A DNA stretch of 12,594 nucleotides from an uncultured Collinsella sp. (GTDB lineage Bacteria > Actinomycetota > Coriobacteriia > Coriobacteriales > Coriobacteriaceae): assembly GCA_938036665.1 (NCBI GenBank), contig CALHWR010000012.1, positions 1 through 12,594 of the forward strand, read 5' to 3'. The position numbers and the translations under genes are program-made. Each line of letters starts with the position of its first letter. Position 1 is the first letter of the stretch. Below, one piece after another: positions 6,197 to 12,594 of this stretch. The notes beneath the pieces are model-generated. The model made no database searches. It was given only the letters and a program-made list of their open reading frames with translations, and was not told the origin of the DNA.

Positions 6197-7858
6197 ATGA
6201 TTGCAAAGACCATTCGCACCTGTTTTCCGATCGCTGCGGCTGCCGTTTCCGACAAGGCCGAGGAGATCAACAAGCTCAACGTCTTCCCCGTGCCCGACGG
6301 CGACACCGGCACCAACATGTCGCTCACGCTCGCCTCGGTGACCAAGGAGCTCTCCGCCCTTCCCGCCGATGCCGACATGGAGGCCATTGCCGGCGCCATC
6401 ACCCACGGCTCCCTGATGGGCGCCCGCGGTAACTCCGGCGTCATTACCTCGCAGATCCTGCGCGGCGTGGCCGAGGGCCTTGTCTCCGCCGACGAGCCCA
6501 TTACGTCCGCCAACATCGCCTTCGCCTTCCGTCGTGCCGTCAAGGTGGCCTTCCAGGCCGTCCGCAAGCCCATCGAGGGCACGATCCTCACGGTGCTGCG
6601 CGATGTCTCGACCAAGGCCGACGAGTGCGAAAAGAAGAAGTTCTCGGCCGAGGATGCGCTCGATGCTATCGTCGTCGAGGCCTACCAGTCCGTCGCACGC
6701 ACGCCCGACCTGCTGCCCGTCCTCAAAGAGAACGGCGTGGTCGACTCCGGCGCCTTCGGCTTTGCCATCTTCCTGGAGAACTTTGTTGCCGCCGCGCTTG
6801 GCCGCAGCACCGTTGTCGAGGATTTCTCCGCCACGTTTGATTCCGCTGGCTCTGCCCGCGACGCGGCCCTCAATCGCGTTGAGATCGAGGCCAACGACGA
6901 CTGGGAGGGCTCGGAGTTCCGCTACTGCAACGAGTTCCTCTTTAAGGCTGACGCTCCCTTTGACGAGGATGAGTGCCTTAAGTTCCTGGGCTCTATGGGC
7001 GACTGCGAGTTGCTCGTGGGTGCCTACCCCGACTACAAGATCCACGTGCACTCCAACACACCCAACCTGGTGCTCGAGCACATGCTGCAGCTTGGCCAGA
7101 TCTATGAGGTCTTTATCCATAATATGGAGATGGAGGCCCACGACCGTACCGCCAAGATCCACGAGGATCAGGAGAAGGCCGCCGAGCCCGCGAAGGCCCT
7201 GGGCTTTGTCGCCGTTGCCGCCGGTTCCGGCGAGGCCGACATCCTCAAGTCCCTCGGCGTCGACGTGATCGTGTCGGGTGGTCAGACCATGAACCCCTCG
7301 ACTGCAGACCTGCTGGGTGCTGTTGACCAGGTCAACGCGACCTCGGTCATCATCCTGCCCAACAACGGCAACATCCGCATGGCCGCTGAGGCCGCAGCCT
7401 CTGCCTGCACCGACAAGAAGGTCGCCGTCGTTCCCACCAAGACCGTTCCGCAGGCCTTCTCCGCGCTGTTCGCGGTCCTACCCGATTCCGAGCTTGAGGA
7501 TGCCGTCGCCGCTATGGTCGACGCCATCAGTGAGGTTCGCGATGGCGAGGTCACCCGTGCCGTGCGCGATTCCAGCGCCTCCGACGGCTCGCCGATTCAC
7601 TCCGGTGACGTCATGGGTATCATTGCCGGCTCCATCGATGTGGTCGGCTCCGACGTGAAGCAGGTCACGCTCGATTGCATTAATCGTATGCAGGAGGAAG
7701 AGGAGGGCGACGCACTGACGATTCTGGCTGGCGAGGAGCTGTCCGATGAGGCCTTCCAGGAGATTGTCGACGCCATTGAGGAGGCTCAGCCCGATCTGGA
7801 GATTGACGCCCATCGTGGCGAGCAGCCGCTCTATCCCGTGATCTTCTCGATCGAGTAG
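6197..7858 (+). CDS. fakA: DAK2-domain fatty acid kinase subunit FakA-like (YloV family)
   Basis: FakA is the ATP-binding subunit that phosphorylates fatty acids carried by a FakB (DegV) partner, producing acyl-phosphate for phospholipid synthesis. The 553-residue product matches the family length (about 550). The N-terminal nucleotide-binding domain has LNVFPVPDGDTGTNM, with D34 and D36 as metal ligands, plus MGARGNSGVITSQ and EGTILTV. The middle domain has RYCNEF (C244) and HVHSNTP (H283 and H285), matching the cysteine and two histidines I recall as the zinc site of Staphylococcus FakA. The C-terminal domain carries SGGQTMNPST and LPNNGNI. It lies between the Asp23 gene and recG; no FakB is in the window. 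GGAG at 6181-6184 is 12 bases from the ATG, a rather long spacing. A dihydroxyacetone-kinase role is unlikely because the DAK1 domain is absent. Confidence 0.9.
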   Translation: MIAKTIRTCFPIAAAAVSDKAEEINKLNVFPVPDGDTGTNMSLTLASVTKELSALPADADMEAIAGAITHGSLMGARGNSGVITSQILRGVAEGLVSADEPITSANIAFAFRRAVKVAFQAVRKPIEGTILTVLRDVSTKADECEKKKFSAEDALDAIVVEAYQSVARTPDLLPVLKENGVVDSGAFGFAIFLENFVAAALGRSTVVEDFSATFDSAGSARDAALNRVEIEANDDWEGSEFRYCNEFLFKADAPFDEDECLKFLGSMGDCELLVGAYPDYKIHVHSNTPNLVLEHMLQLGQIYEVFIHNMEMEAHDRTAKIHEDQEKAAEPAKALGFVAVAAGSGEADILKSLGVDVIVSGGQTMNPSTADLLGAVDQVNATSVIILPNNGNIRMAAEAAASACTDKKVAVVPTKTVPQAFSALFAVLPDSELEDAVAAMVDAISEVRDGEVTRAVRDSSASDGSPIHSGDVMGIIAGSIDVVGSDVKQVTLDCINRMQEEEEGDALTILAGEELSDEAFQEIVDAIEEAQPDLEIDAHRGEQPLYPVIFSIE

Positions 7859-7867
7859 GCTCTGCCT

Positions 7868-10045
7868 ATGTCCGAGCTGTGCCCCGTGCCGCGCGTCTCG
7901 GAGCGCTTTGCCCAGAGCAATGCGCTCGACGAGGATATCGCGCGACTCAAATATGTTTCGGGTAAACGTGAGGAGGCCCTTCGCCGTCTGGGAATTCGGA
8001 CGGTGGGGGACCTCCTTCTCCATATCCCTCATCGATACCTGGACTTTACGCGCTCCTGGTCCATCGAGATGGCGCCCATCGGTACCGTGTGCACCATCAT
8101 CGCCACGGTCGACCGTATCGTCCGAAAGCAGCCGCGTCCGCGCATGCAGGTGACCGAGGTCTCACTCGTTGACGAGACGGGCGTGCTGCAGGTCGCCTTT
8201 TTCCGCCAGCCCTGGATTGCCCAGCAGCTTAAGCAGGGCGACCGCCTGGCCGTGATGGGTAAGGTCGAGTTTGCCTACGGCTTTAAGCAGATGGCCTCGC
8301 CGCACTTTGAAAAGCTTGATGACGGGCGTGCTGCGGGCACCATTTTGCCGGTCCATTATGTGAGTGACGGCGTGAGTCAGGCATGGATGCGCCGTATCGT
8401 GAGCGGTGCGCTCGAAGTGGCTGCTAATCCGTTCGATCCCATTCCCGCGCCGCTGCGCGCAAAGCGGAAGCTCATGAGCAATGCCCGTGCGCTGCGCTCG
8501 ATCCACTTTCCCTCGAGCATGGCCGAGCGCGATATCGCGCGCGCACGGCTTGCCTACGAGGAGTGTCTCTGCTTGCAGCTCGCACTGCGTCTGCGCAACG
8601 ATGGCGGTATGGTCGACGTGGTGCCTTATGCGCATGCCGCGGGCGAGCACCTGGCCGCGCTTAAGCAGGCCCTGCCGTTTTCGCTGAGCGACGAGCAGGA
8701 CGCCGCGTTCCAAGATATCCTGCGCGATATGTGCGATGGCGGGCGCGTGATGAACCGCCTGCTGCTGGGCGATGTCGGTACCGGCAAGACCGCTGTTGCC
8801 GCCTGCGCGCTGGCTGTGGCTGCCGATAGCGGCACGCAGGCCTGCGTTATGGCGCCCACGGGCGTGCTGGCGCGTCAATATGCCGATAAGACCGGCCCTC
8901 TGCTCTCGCAGGCCGGCATGTCTTGGGCGCTTCTGACGGGTGCCACGCCGGCCGCAGAGCGCGAGCGCATCCATGCCCAGCTGGAATCGGGAGAGCTCGA
9001 TGTCCTCTTTGGCACCCACGCGGTGCTTTCGGATAACGTTGCGTTCAAGCATCTGTCGCTCGTGGTCATCGATGAGCAGCACCGGTTTGGCGTCGGTCAA
9101 CGCAACGCCCTGCGTGCGAAGGGCCCTGGTGCCGATCTGCTCGTTATGACGGCAACGCCCATCCCACGTACGCTGGCACTTTCGGTCTACGGCGATCTGG
9201 ACACGAGCATCATCCGCCATCGGCCCGTCCCTGGCGCTGGCGTGACGACACGCGTGCTTACCGAGTCGAGCCGCGACCTTGCCTATGGCGCCATCCGCGA
9301 GGCGCATGAAAAGGGTCAGCAGGCCTACGTGATTTGCCCGCTCGTGGAGCCGAGCGACTCGGCCGATGAGCTGGAGGACGTGCCCGGTATCGCCCGCGAC
9401 GGCGAGGGCCGCGTGACGGTCCCCGTGCCGCTGCACGATACGGCGACCGAGCTCGATCGCCTGCGTCTGGCGTTGCCGGGTCTTGCCATCGAGCGCCTTC
9501 ACGGCCGCATGCCAGCGGGGGAGAAGGACCAGGTTATCGATGCCTTCAAGCGCGGCGAGATTGACGTGCTCGTCTCGACTACGGTGGTCGAGGTGGGCGT
9601 CGACGTGCCCAACGCCACCGTCATGGTCATCGAGAACGGTGAGCGCTTTGGCTTGGCGGCCCTGCACCAGCTGCGCGGCCGCGTGGGCCGCGGCAGCGTG
9701 TCGGGCACCTGCCTGGTCATGACGCACTCCAAGGGCAACGGCGGCGCTTCGGCGGCGCAAGACCGTCTCCAGTCGCTCGAAAAGACCTCGGACGGCTTTA
9801 CGCTCGCCCAGATGGACCTGCGTCTGCGCCACGAGGGCGAAATTCTGGGGTACCGCCAGCATGGCGGTGTGACCCTGCGCTTTGTCGACCTGGATGCCGA
9901 CGAGGAGCTGATCGAGTGGGCCCATTTGGACGCGGTCGAGCTCTTGCGGTATGCTTGCACCCTTGACTCCGTGGCGACGCGCCCCCTGCGCGATGCGGTC
10001 GCCATGCGATATCGACACATTTTTAAGGAGGTCAGCGGAGGATGA
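7868..10045 (+). CDS. recG: ATP-dependent DNA helicase RecG
   Basis: RecG remodels stalled replication forks and branch-migrates Holliday junctions. The 725-residue protein has an N-terminal wedge/OB-fold region (about residues 20-170, including KREEALRRLGIRTVGDLLLHIPHRYLDF). Superfamily 2 helicase motifs follow: Walker A GDVGTGKT (301-308), MAPTGVLARQ, DEQH (402-405), TATPIPRTLAL, VSTTVVEVGVDVPNA (569-583) and QLRGRVGRG (601-609). The C-terminal part carries LRLRHEGEILGYRQHG. A segment near 495-530 (EDVPGIARDGEGRVTVPVPL) looks longer than in typical RecG. The start lies nine bases after the fakA stop with no strong ribosome binding site, so coupling is likely. The stop overlaps rsmD by four bases. 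Confidence 0.96.
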   Translation: MSELCPVPRVSERFAQSNALDEDIARLKYVSGKREEALRRLGIRTVGDLLLHIPHRYLDFTRSWSIEMAPIGTVCTIIATVDRIVRKQPRPRMQVTEVSLVDETGVLQVAFFRQPWIAQQLKQGDRLAVMGKVEFAYGFKQMASPHFEKLDDGRAAGTILPVHYVSDGVSQAWMRRIVSGALEVAANPFDPIPAPLRAKRKLMSNARALRSIHFPSSMAERDIARARLAYEECLCLQLALRLRNDGGMVDVVPYAHAAGEHLAALKQALPFSLSDEQDAAFQDILRDMCDGGRVMNRLLLGDVGTGKTAVAACALAVAADSGTQACVMAPTGVLARQYADKTGPLLSQAGMSWALLTGATPAAERERIHAQLESGELDVLFGTHAVLSDNVAFKHLSLVVIDEQHRFGVGQRNALRAKGPGADLLVMTATPIPRTLALSVYGDLDTSIIRHRPVPGAGVTTRVLTESSRDLAYGAIREAHEKGQQAYVICPLVEPSDSADELEDVPGIARDGEGRVTVPVPLHDTATELDRLRLALPGLAIERLHGRMPAGEKDQVIDAFKRGEIDVLVSTTVVEVGVDVPNATVMVIENGERFGLAALHQLRGRVGRGSVSGTCLVMTHSKGNGGASAAQDRLQSLEKTSDGFTLAQMDLRLRHEGEILGYRQHGGVTLRFVDLDADEELIEWAHLDAVELLRYACTLDSVATRPLRDAVAMRYRHIFKEVSGG

Positions 10046-10671
10046 GAATCATCGGCGGCGAATGGCGCGGTCGTAAGATCGAGGAGCCCCGTGGTCGCGA
10101 TGTCACCCGCCCCACGACCGATCGCGTGCGCGAGGCATGCGCATCTATGGTCATGTCGGCATTTGACTTCGATCTGGACGAGGTCCGCGTGCTGGACGCC
10201 TTTGGCGGCTCCGGTGCCTTAGGGTTAGAGATGCTCTCACGTGGTGCCCGCTCACTCACGACGTTCGAGATCGATCGGAATGCCGCGCGGCTCATTACCA
10301 AGAATATCGAGTCGCTCTGCCGTGACCGTGCGCGTTGGCGCGTGGTAACGGGCGACATGCTGGCGAGCGCCTCGCGCGGTCGTGTGCCGGGCGGCCCCTT
10401 TGATCTGGTCCTGCTCGACCCGCCCTATGCTTTTGGTGCCGAGCCGGTCGAGGAACTGCTGCAGAACCTGGCTCAGCAGGGTCTGCTTGCACCTGGCGCT
10501 TATGCCCTGTTTGAGCATGCCGCCGCCGATGCGGGCGCGCGTCCGGCAGGCTTTGAGATCGTGCGCGAGAAGCGCTACGGCATTACCTCGGTCGACCTGC
10601 TTCGTTGGGTCGGCAACGGCGAGGATGATGGTATCGATAGCGACGCACCCACGGAGGACGCCCATGAATGA
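10042..10671 (+). CDS. rsmD: 16S rRNA (guanine(966)-N2)-methyltransferase RsmD
   Basis: RsmD methylates G966 of 16S rRNA using S-adenosylmethionine during 30S maturation. The 209-residue product begins MRIIGGEWRGRKI and contains RPTTDRVREA. The SAM-binding motif FGGSGALGLEMLSRGA begins near residue 54, and the catalytic DPPY is at 126-129. The last 16-18 residues are acidic and exceed the core fold. This tail coincides with the coaD ribosome binding site and start, so the overlap partly dictates its sequence. The ATG overlaps the recG stop by four bases and has a near-perfect ribosome binding site, AAGGAGGT (10025-10032), nine bases upstream. The rsmD-coaD pairing downstream is conserved in many bacteria. 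Confidence 0.95.
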   Translation: MRIIGGEWRGRKIEEPRGRDVTRPTTDRVREACASMVMSAFDFDLDEVRVLDAFGGSGALGLEMLSRGARSLTTFEIDRNAARLITKNIESLCRDRARWRVVTGDMLASASRGRVPGGPFDLVLLDPPYAFGAEPVEELLQNLAQQGLLAPGAYALFEHAAADAGARPAGFEIVREKRYGITSVDLLRWVGNGEDDGIDSDAPTEDAHE

Positions 10672-11161
10672 CACTATCAACCGCGTGATTGTCCCGGGCA
10701 CCTTCGATCCCATCACATTTGGCCATATCGACGTCATCCGCCGTGCCCGCCGCATCTTTCCCAGCGTGATCGTCGCTGTTGCCGAGTCGCAGGGTAAAAA
10801 CGGTGTGGGCACCACGTTTATGCTCGATGAGCGCGTGGCGCTGGCCCGCGAGGCGCTCGGTGATATCGACGGCGTCGAGGTCCTGCCCTTTACCGGCCTC
10901 TTGGTCGACTTCGCTCGCGAGCAGGGGGCGGGGGCCGTGGTCAAGGGCCTGCGCGCCATGACCGACTTTGAGTACGAGCTGCAGCAGGCCGACCTCAACT
11001 ATCGCTTGGATAACGAGCTGGAGTCTATCTTTGTCATGAGTGCGCCGCAGTACGGCTATATCTCGAGCTCGGTCGTTCGCCAGATCGCCTCGCTCGGCAG
11101 CGATGTATCGACGTTTGTCCCGCCCAACGTGGTCGAAGCGCTCAGACATCGCTTTTCGTGA
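10664..11161 (+). CDS. coaD: Pantetheine-phosphate adenylyltransferase CoaD
   Basis: CoaD transfers AMP from ATP to 4'-phosphopantetheine, the penultimate step of coenzyme A synthesis. The 165-residue product has the nucleotidyltransferase motif PGTFDPITFGH (11-21), KGLRAMTDFEYE (about 94-105), and the C-terminal PQYGYISSSVVRQIASLG segment (ISSS at 133-136). Most homologues I recall have TNGH where this has TFGH. The chosen ATG at 10664 has GGAGG (10653-10657) six bases upstream and overlaps the rsmD stop by eight bases. The longer open frame upstream is only the overlap with rsmD. It is the last gene of the asp23-fakA-recG-rsmD-coaD run. Confidence 0.96.
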   Translation: MNDTINRVIVPGTFDPITFGHIDVIRRARRIFPSVIVAVAESQGKNGVGTTFMLDERVALAREALGDIDGVEVLPFTGLLVDFAREQGAGAVVKGLRAMTDFEYELQQADLNYRLDNELESIFVMSAPQYGYISSSVVRQIASLGSDVSTFVPPNVVEALRHRFS

Positions 11162-11183
11162 CGTTTTTTATTGCCTGGTGGCA

Positions 11184-11194
11184 TGTGGTAAACT
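11184..11194 (+). promoter_or_regulatory. Putative extended -10 promoter of the coiled-coil gene/yceD block
   Basis: TGTGGTAAACT contains the -10-like TAAACT (11189-11194) with an upstream TGG. The nearby TTGCCT (11171-11176) is only 12 bases away, too close for a normal -35. A start near 11201 would give a leader of about 29 bases. The layout mirrors the rpoD promoter. Confidence 0.5.
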
Positions 11195-11217
11195 AGCACG
11201 ATGATATGTTACCTATG

Positions 11218-11224
11218 AAAGGAG
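11218..11224 (+). promoter_or_regulatory. Ribosome binding site selecting ATG 11230
   Basis: AAAGGAG lies five bases before ATG 11230. The upstream in-frame ATGs at 11206 and 11215 lack such a site. Confidence 0.75.
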
Positions 11225-11229
11225 ACCGG

Positions 11230-11727
11230 ATGCCGGGCGAGAATTTTCCTGGCGATAGGATCGTCAGCTTGGTCGATGAGCTCGAAGGGCTGATCGAGGA
11301 AGCCAAGCCGCCTTTCGGCAAGAACGCTCAGTTCAAGGTCATCGACGCCGACGTGTTCTTCAACATCCTCGACGAGATCCGCATGAGCTATCCCGAGGAG
11401 TGGCAGAAGTCCCGCCGTATCCTTAAGGAGCGCGAGGAGCTTATGGCTTCCGCCGCCGCTCAGGCCGATTCCATCATCGCCGACGCTCAGCAGCAGGCCC
11501 TCACCATTGCCGGTGAGCAGGAGATCGTCCGCTTAGCCCAGCAGCAGGCCGACGACATCCGCGATCGTGCCCAGCAGTACGAGCGCGAGACGCGTTATGC
11601 TGCCGAGGACTACGCAGAGCAGGTCTTTACGCACCTGGAGGAGAACCTCAAGAGCCTGACCGGCACCGTTACCCGTTGCCGTCAGCAGCTCAACGAGGGT
11701 GCCGCCCAGCAGAATGGTCAGTGGTAA
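11230..11727 (+). CDS. Short SepIVA/DivIVA-like coiled-coil protein
   Basis: The 165-residue product is predicted to be almost wholly helical. VDELEGLIEEAK near the N-terminus is followed by VIDADVFFNILDEIRMSYPEE. A long Ala/Gln/Glu/Arg-rich coiled coil follows (about residues 60-135, with repeats such as AQADSIIADAQQQA), then a final YAEQVFTHLEENLKSLTGTVTRCRQQL helix. It has no signal peptide or membrane segment. Both ends and the position before yceD resemble mycobacterial SepIVA, an essential DivIVA-domain division protein, but this one is much shorter than the roughly 245 residues I recall. The similarity is from memory, not from an alignment search. It could also be classed as an ATP-synthase-b-like coiled coil. 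The TAA stop overlaps the yceD ATG by one base (TAATG), suggesting coupled translation. Confidence 0.7.
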   Translation: MPGENFPGDRIVSLVDELEGLIEEAKPPFGKNAQFKVIDADVFFNILDEIRMSYPEEWQKSRRILKEREELMASAAAQADSIIADAQQQALTIAGEQEIVRLAQQQADDIRDRAQQYERETRYAAEDYAEQVFTHLEENLKSLTGTVTRCRQQLNEGAAQQNGQW

Positions 11728-12281
11728 TGGCTGAGTTCCCGAGCGTTACCGTCGATCTTTCCGAGCCGTTCGAGTTTCCTGGTGATTCGTATCCGCTGAC
11801 CGGTAAGGTCGACGTCGCCACCTACATGGTGGGCGAGAAGGAGTATCAGCTACAGGACGGCATCGACTACGACGTTGTCTTTACCAATGCCGGTACCGGT
11901 GTCTTGCTCACGGGCATGGTTCGCGCGCACGCCACCGGCGAGTGCGACCGTTGTCTGGAGCCCGCCTCGTTTGATATCGCCGGCGAGATCGAGGAGTTCT
12001 ACCTCTTCGAGGAGCCCGAGGATCCCGAGGCCTACGAGGACGGCTACGAGCTCCTGGGTGAGGACCGCATCGTCGATTTGGGTGAGCCCATCAACGACGC
12101 GGTCGTCATGGACACGCCGTTTGTCGTTCTGTGCAAGCCCGATTGCCGCGGTCTGTGCCCCACTTGCGGTTGTAATCTCAACGTCGAGCAATGCGATTGC
12201 GCCGCCCAGGCAGAGGCAGAATGGGCCGCTGCCACGGAAAATCCATTTGCAGCATTGAAGAATCTCAAGCTCGATGAGTAA
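11727..12281 (+). CDS. yceD: YceD family (DUF177) metal-binding protein
   Basis: The 184-residue product matches the YceD/DUF177 family, which in many bacteria lies directly upstream of rpmF and has been linked to 23S rRNA or large-subunit maturation. The family hallmark GECDRCLEPA (C73, C76) is present. The C-terminal CKPDCRGLCPTCGCNLN and CDC segment has cysteines at 136, 140, 144, 147, 156 and 158. It ends with ENPFAALKNLKLDE, like the usual DPRxxxLxxL ending. The middle has a strongly acidic loop (EEPEDPEAYED). The start is ATG 11727, overlapping the previous stop by one base; no independent ribosome binding site is strong. rpmF follows 64 bases later. Confidence 0.9.
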   Translation: MAEFPSVTVDLSEPFEFPGDSYPLTGKVDVATYMVGEKEYQLQDGIDYDVVFTNAGTGVLLTGMVRAHATGECDRCLEPASFDIAGEIEEFYLFEEPEDPEAYEDGYELLGEDRIVDLGEPINDAVVMDTPFVVLCKPDCRGLCPTCGCNLNVEQCDCAAQAEAEWAAATENPFAALKNLKLDE

Positions 12282-12284
12282 AAC

Positions 12285-12295
12285 TGTGGTAGTAT
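12285..12295 (+). promoter_or_regulatory. Possible extended -10 promoter of rpmF
   Basis: TGTGGTAGTAT, with the hexamer TAGTAT at 12290-12295, sits in the short gap before rpmF and shares the TGTG-N-TAnnnT pattern of the promoters at 3991 and 11184. No -35 is evident. It would allow rpmF expression apart from yceD, with a leader of about 45 bases. Confidence 0.4.
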
Positions 12296-12345
12296 CGCTA
12301 CTTGCGCGTAATCGCCACACTGGATAGTTCATAAGGAAGGTCACT

Positions 12346-12525
12346 ATGCCCGTACCTAAACAAAAGCAGGGTCGTATCCGCACTCACACCCGTCGTTCCG
12401 CTAACATGAAGATCTCGGCTGCGGCTCAGTCCACGTGCCCCCGTTGCGGCGCTGTCAAGCTTCCGCACCACGTGTGCCCCAGCTGCGGTTTCTACAAGGA
12501 CCGCGAGGTTATCGTTACCGAGTAA
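12346..12525 (+). CDS. rpmF: 50S ribosomal protein L32 (zinc-binding, four-cysteine form)
   Basis: L32 is a small component of the large ribosomal subunit. The 59-residue product begins MPVPKQKQGRIRTHTRRSAN, with the basic N-terminal tail typical of L32. It has a zinc ribbon formed by CPRC (C31, C34) and CPSC (C44, C47). It ends YKDREVIVTE. AAGGAAGG (12333-12340) lies five bases before the ATG. The gene follows yceD, the usual partner, and plsX would be expected downstream beyond the window. All four cysteines are present, so this is the zinc-dependent rather than the cysteine-less paralogue type. Confidence 0.97.
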   Translation: MPVPKQKQGRIRTHTRRSANMKISAAAQSTCPRCGAVKLPHHVCPSCGFYKDREVIVTE

Positions 12526-12527
12526 CG
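12513..12527 (+). repeat. Inverted repeat spanning the rpmF stop codon
   Basis: CGTTAC (12513-12518) and GTAACG (12522-12527) are exact reverse complements around CGA. The arms include the last codons and the TAA stop of rpmF. A -10-like TATACT follows at 12529-12534. Confidence 0.45.
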
Positions 12528-12548
12528 GTATACTCTGGATGCGATGCC

Positions 12549-12562
12549 GTTCCAAATGGAAC
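12549..12562. repeat. Palindromic GTTCCA-AA-TGGAAC between rpmF and the terminator
   Basis: Six-base arms flank two central A bases. The symmetry would suit a dimeric repressor site or a very small RNA hairpin. No known operator consensus is recognised. Confidence 0.45.
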
Positions 12563-12565
12563 CAC

Positions 12566-12594
12566 AATGGCCGGCTCAATGAGTCGGCCATTTT
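12566..12594 (+). terminator. Intrinsic terminator after rpmF
   Basis: AATGGCCGGCTC (12566-12577) pairs with GAGTCGGCCATT (12581-12592) in a 12-bp stem with one G-U and an AAT loop. The 3' arm ends in T bases that reach the window edge, so the full T tract may continue outside. It would end rpmF transcription or attenuate downstream genes. Confidence 0.8.

Noticed and set aside
5654..7162. A 502-codon open frame on the - strand opposite the Asp23 gene and fakA
   Set aside because: It runs antisense to two well supported genes and crosses their intergenic gap. Its Gly/Asp/Leu-rich composition is that of a codon-bias shadow.
8162..10018. A 618-codon open frame on the - strand opposite recG
   Set aside because: It lies wholly antisense to a clear recG and its translation shows no recognisable motif. 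Long antisense frames are expected from the strong GC-rich codon bias.
10382..10663. A 94-codon N-terminal extension of CoaD
   Set aside because: It overlaps rsmD out of frame. CoaD proteins start just before the GTFDP motif, and GGAGG precedes ATG 10664.
11171..11176. TTGCCT as a -35 box for the promoter at 11184-11194
   Set aside because: The spacing to TAAACT is only 12 bases, too short for a sigma-70-type promoter. The extended -10 explanation fits better.
1..12594. A hidden defence, mobile or secondary-metabolite system
   Set aside because: Every open stretch is accounted for by recognised housekeeping genes or short regulatory gaps, and no transposase, integrase, repeat array or foreign-composition block is visible.

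Overview
The window is a compact, GC-rich bacterial chromosome segment made almost entirely of housekeeping genes, all on the + strand. Protein sequences, GTG starts and gene order point to an actinobacterium. The best fit is class Coriobacteriia, perhaps a Collinsella-like gut species. That placement rests on recalled gene order and codon style, not on a database search. I see no phage, transposon, CRISPR array, toxin-antitoxin or defence genes, and no convincing undescribed system.

Layout. (1) 1-3923: truB (5' end outside the window), ribF and dnaG, joined by overlapping stop/start codons. (2) 3924-5383: a short promoter region, then the primary sigma factor rpoD, closed by a strong terminator at 5393-5429. 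(3) 5384-5812: the only gap between protein genes longer than 300 bases. It holds the rpoD terminator, a perfect 24-bp palindrome, a strong promoter with phased A-tracts, tRNA-Asn(GTT), the tRNA terminator, and a leader with a small hairpin. (4) 5813-11161: an Asp23/Gls24 protein, a FakA-type DAK-domain protein, recG, rsmD and coaD, tightly packed. (5) 11162-12594: an extended -10 promoter, a short SepIVA/DivIVA-like coiled-coil protein, a YceD (DUF177) protein, and rpmF (59 aa, ribosomal protein L32). The window ends in a terminator hairpin.

How the genes fit together. The first block serves RNA modification and flavin cofactors (truB-ribF) and replication and transcription initiation (dnaG-rpoD). 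This looks like the rbfA-truB-ribF cluster joined to the dnaG-rpoD 'macromolecular synthesis' pair. The second block resembles the Firmicutes yloU-yloV(fakA)-recG order, continuing into rsmD-coaD. The last block has the yceD-rpmF pair that often precedes plsX and fatty-acid synthesis genes. The protein just before yceD sits where mycobacteria carry the division factor SepIVA.

The points most worth a second look are the shortened SepIVA-like protein, the palindromic repeat after rpoD, three promoters sharing a TGTG-extended -10, the stacked inverted repeats after rpmF, and divergent motifs in RibF.
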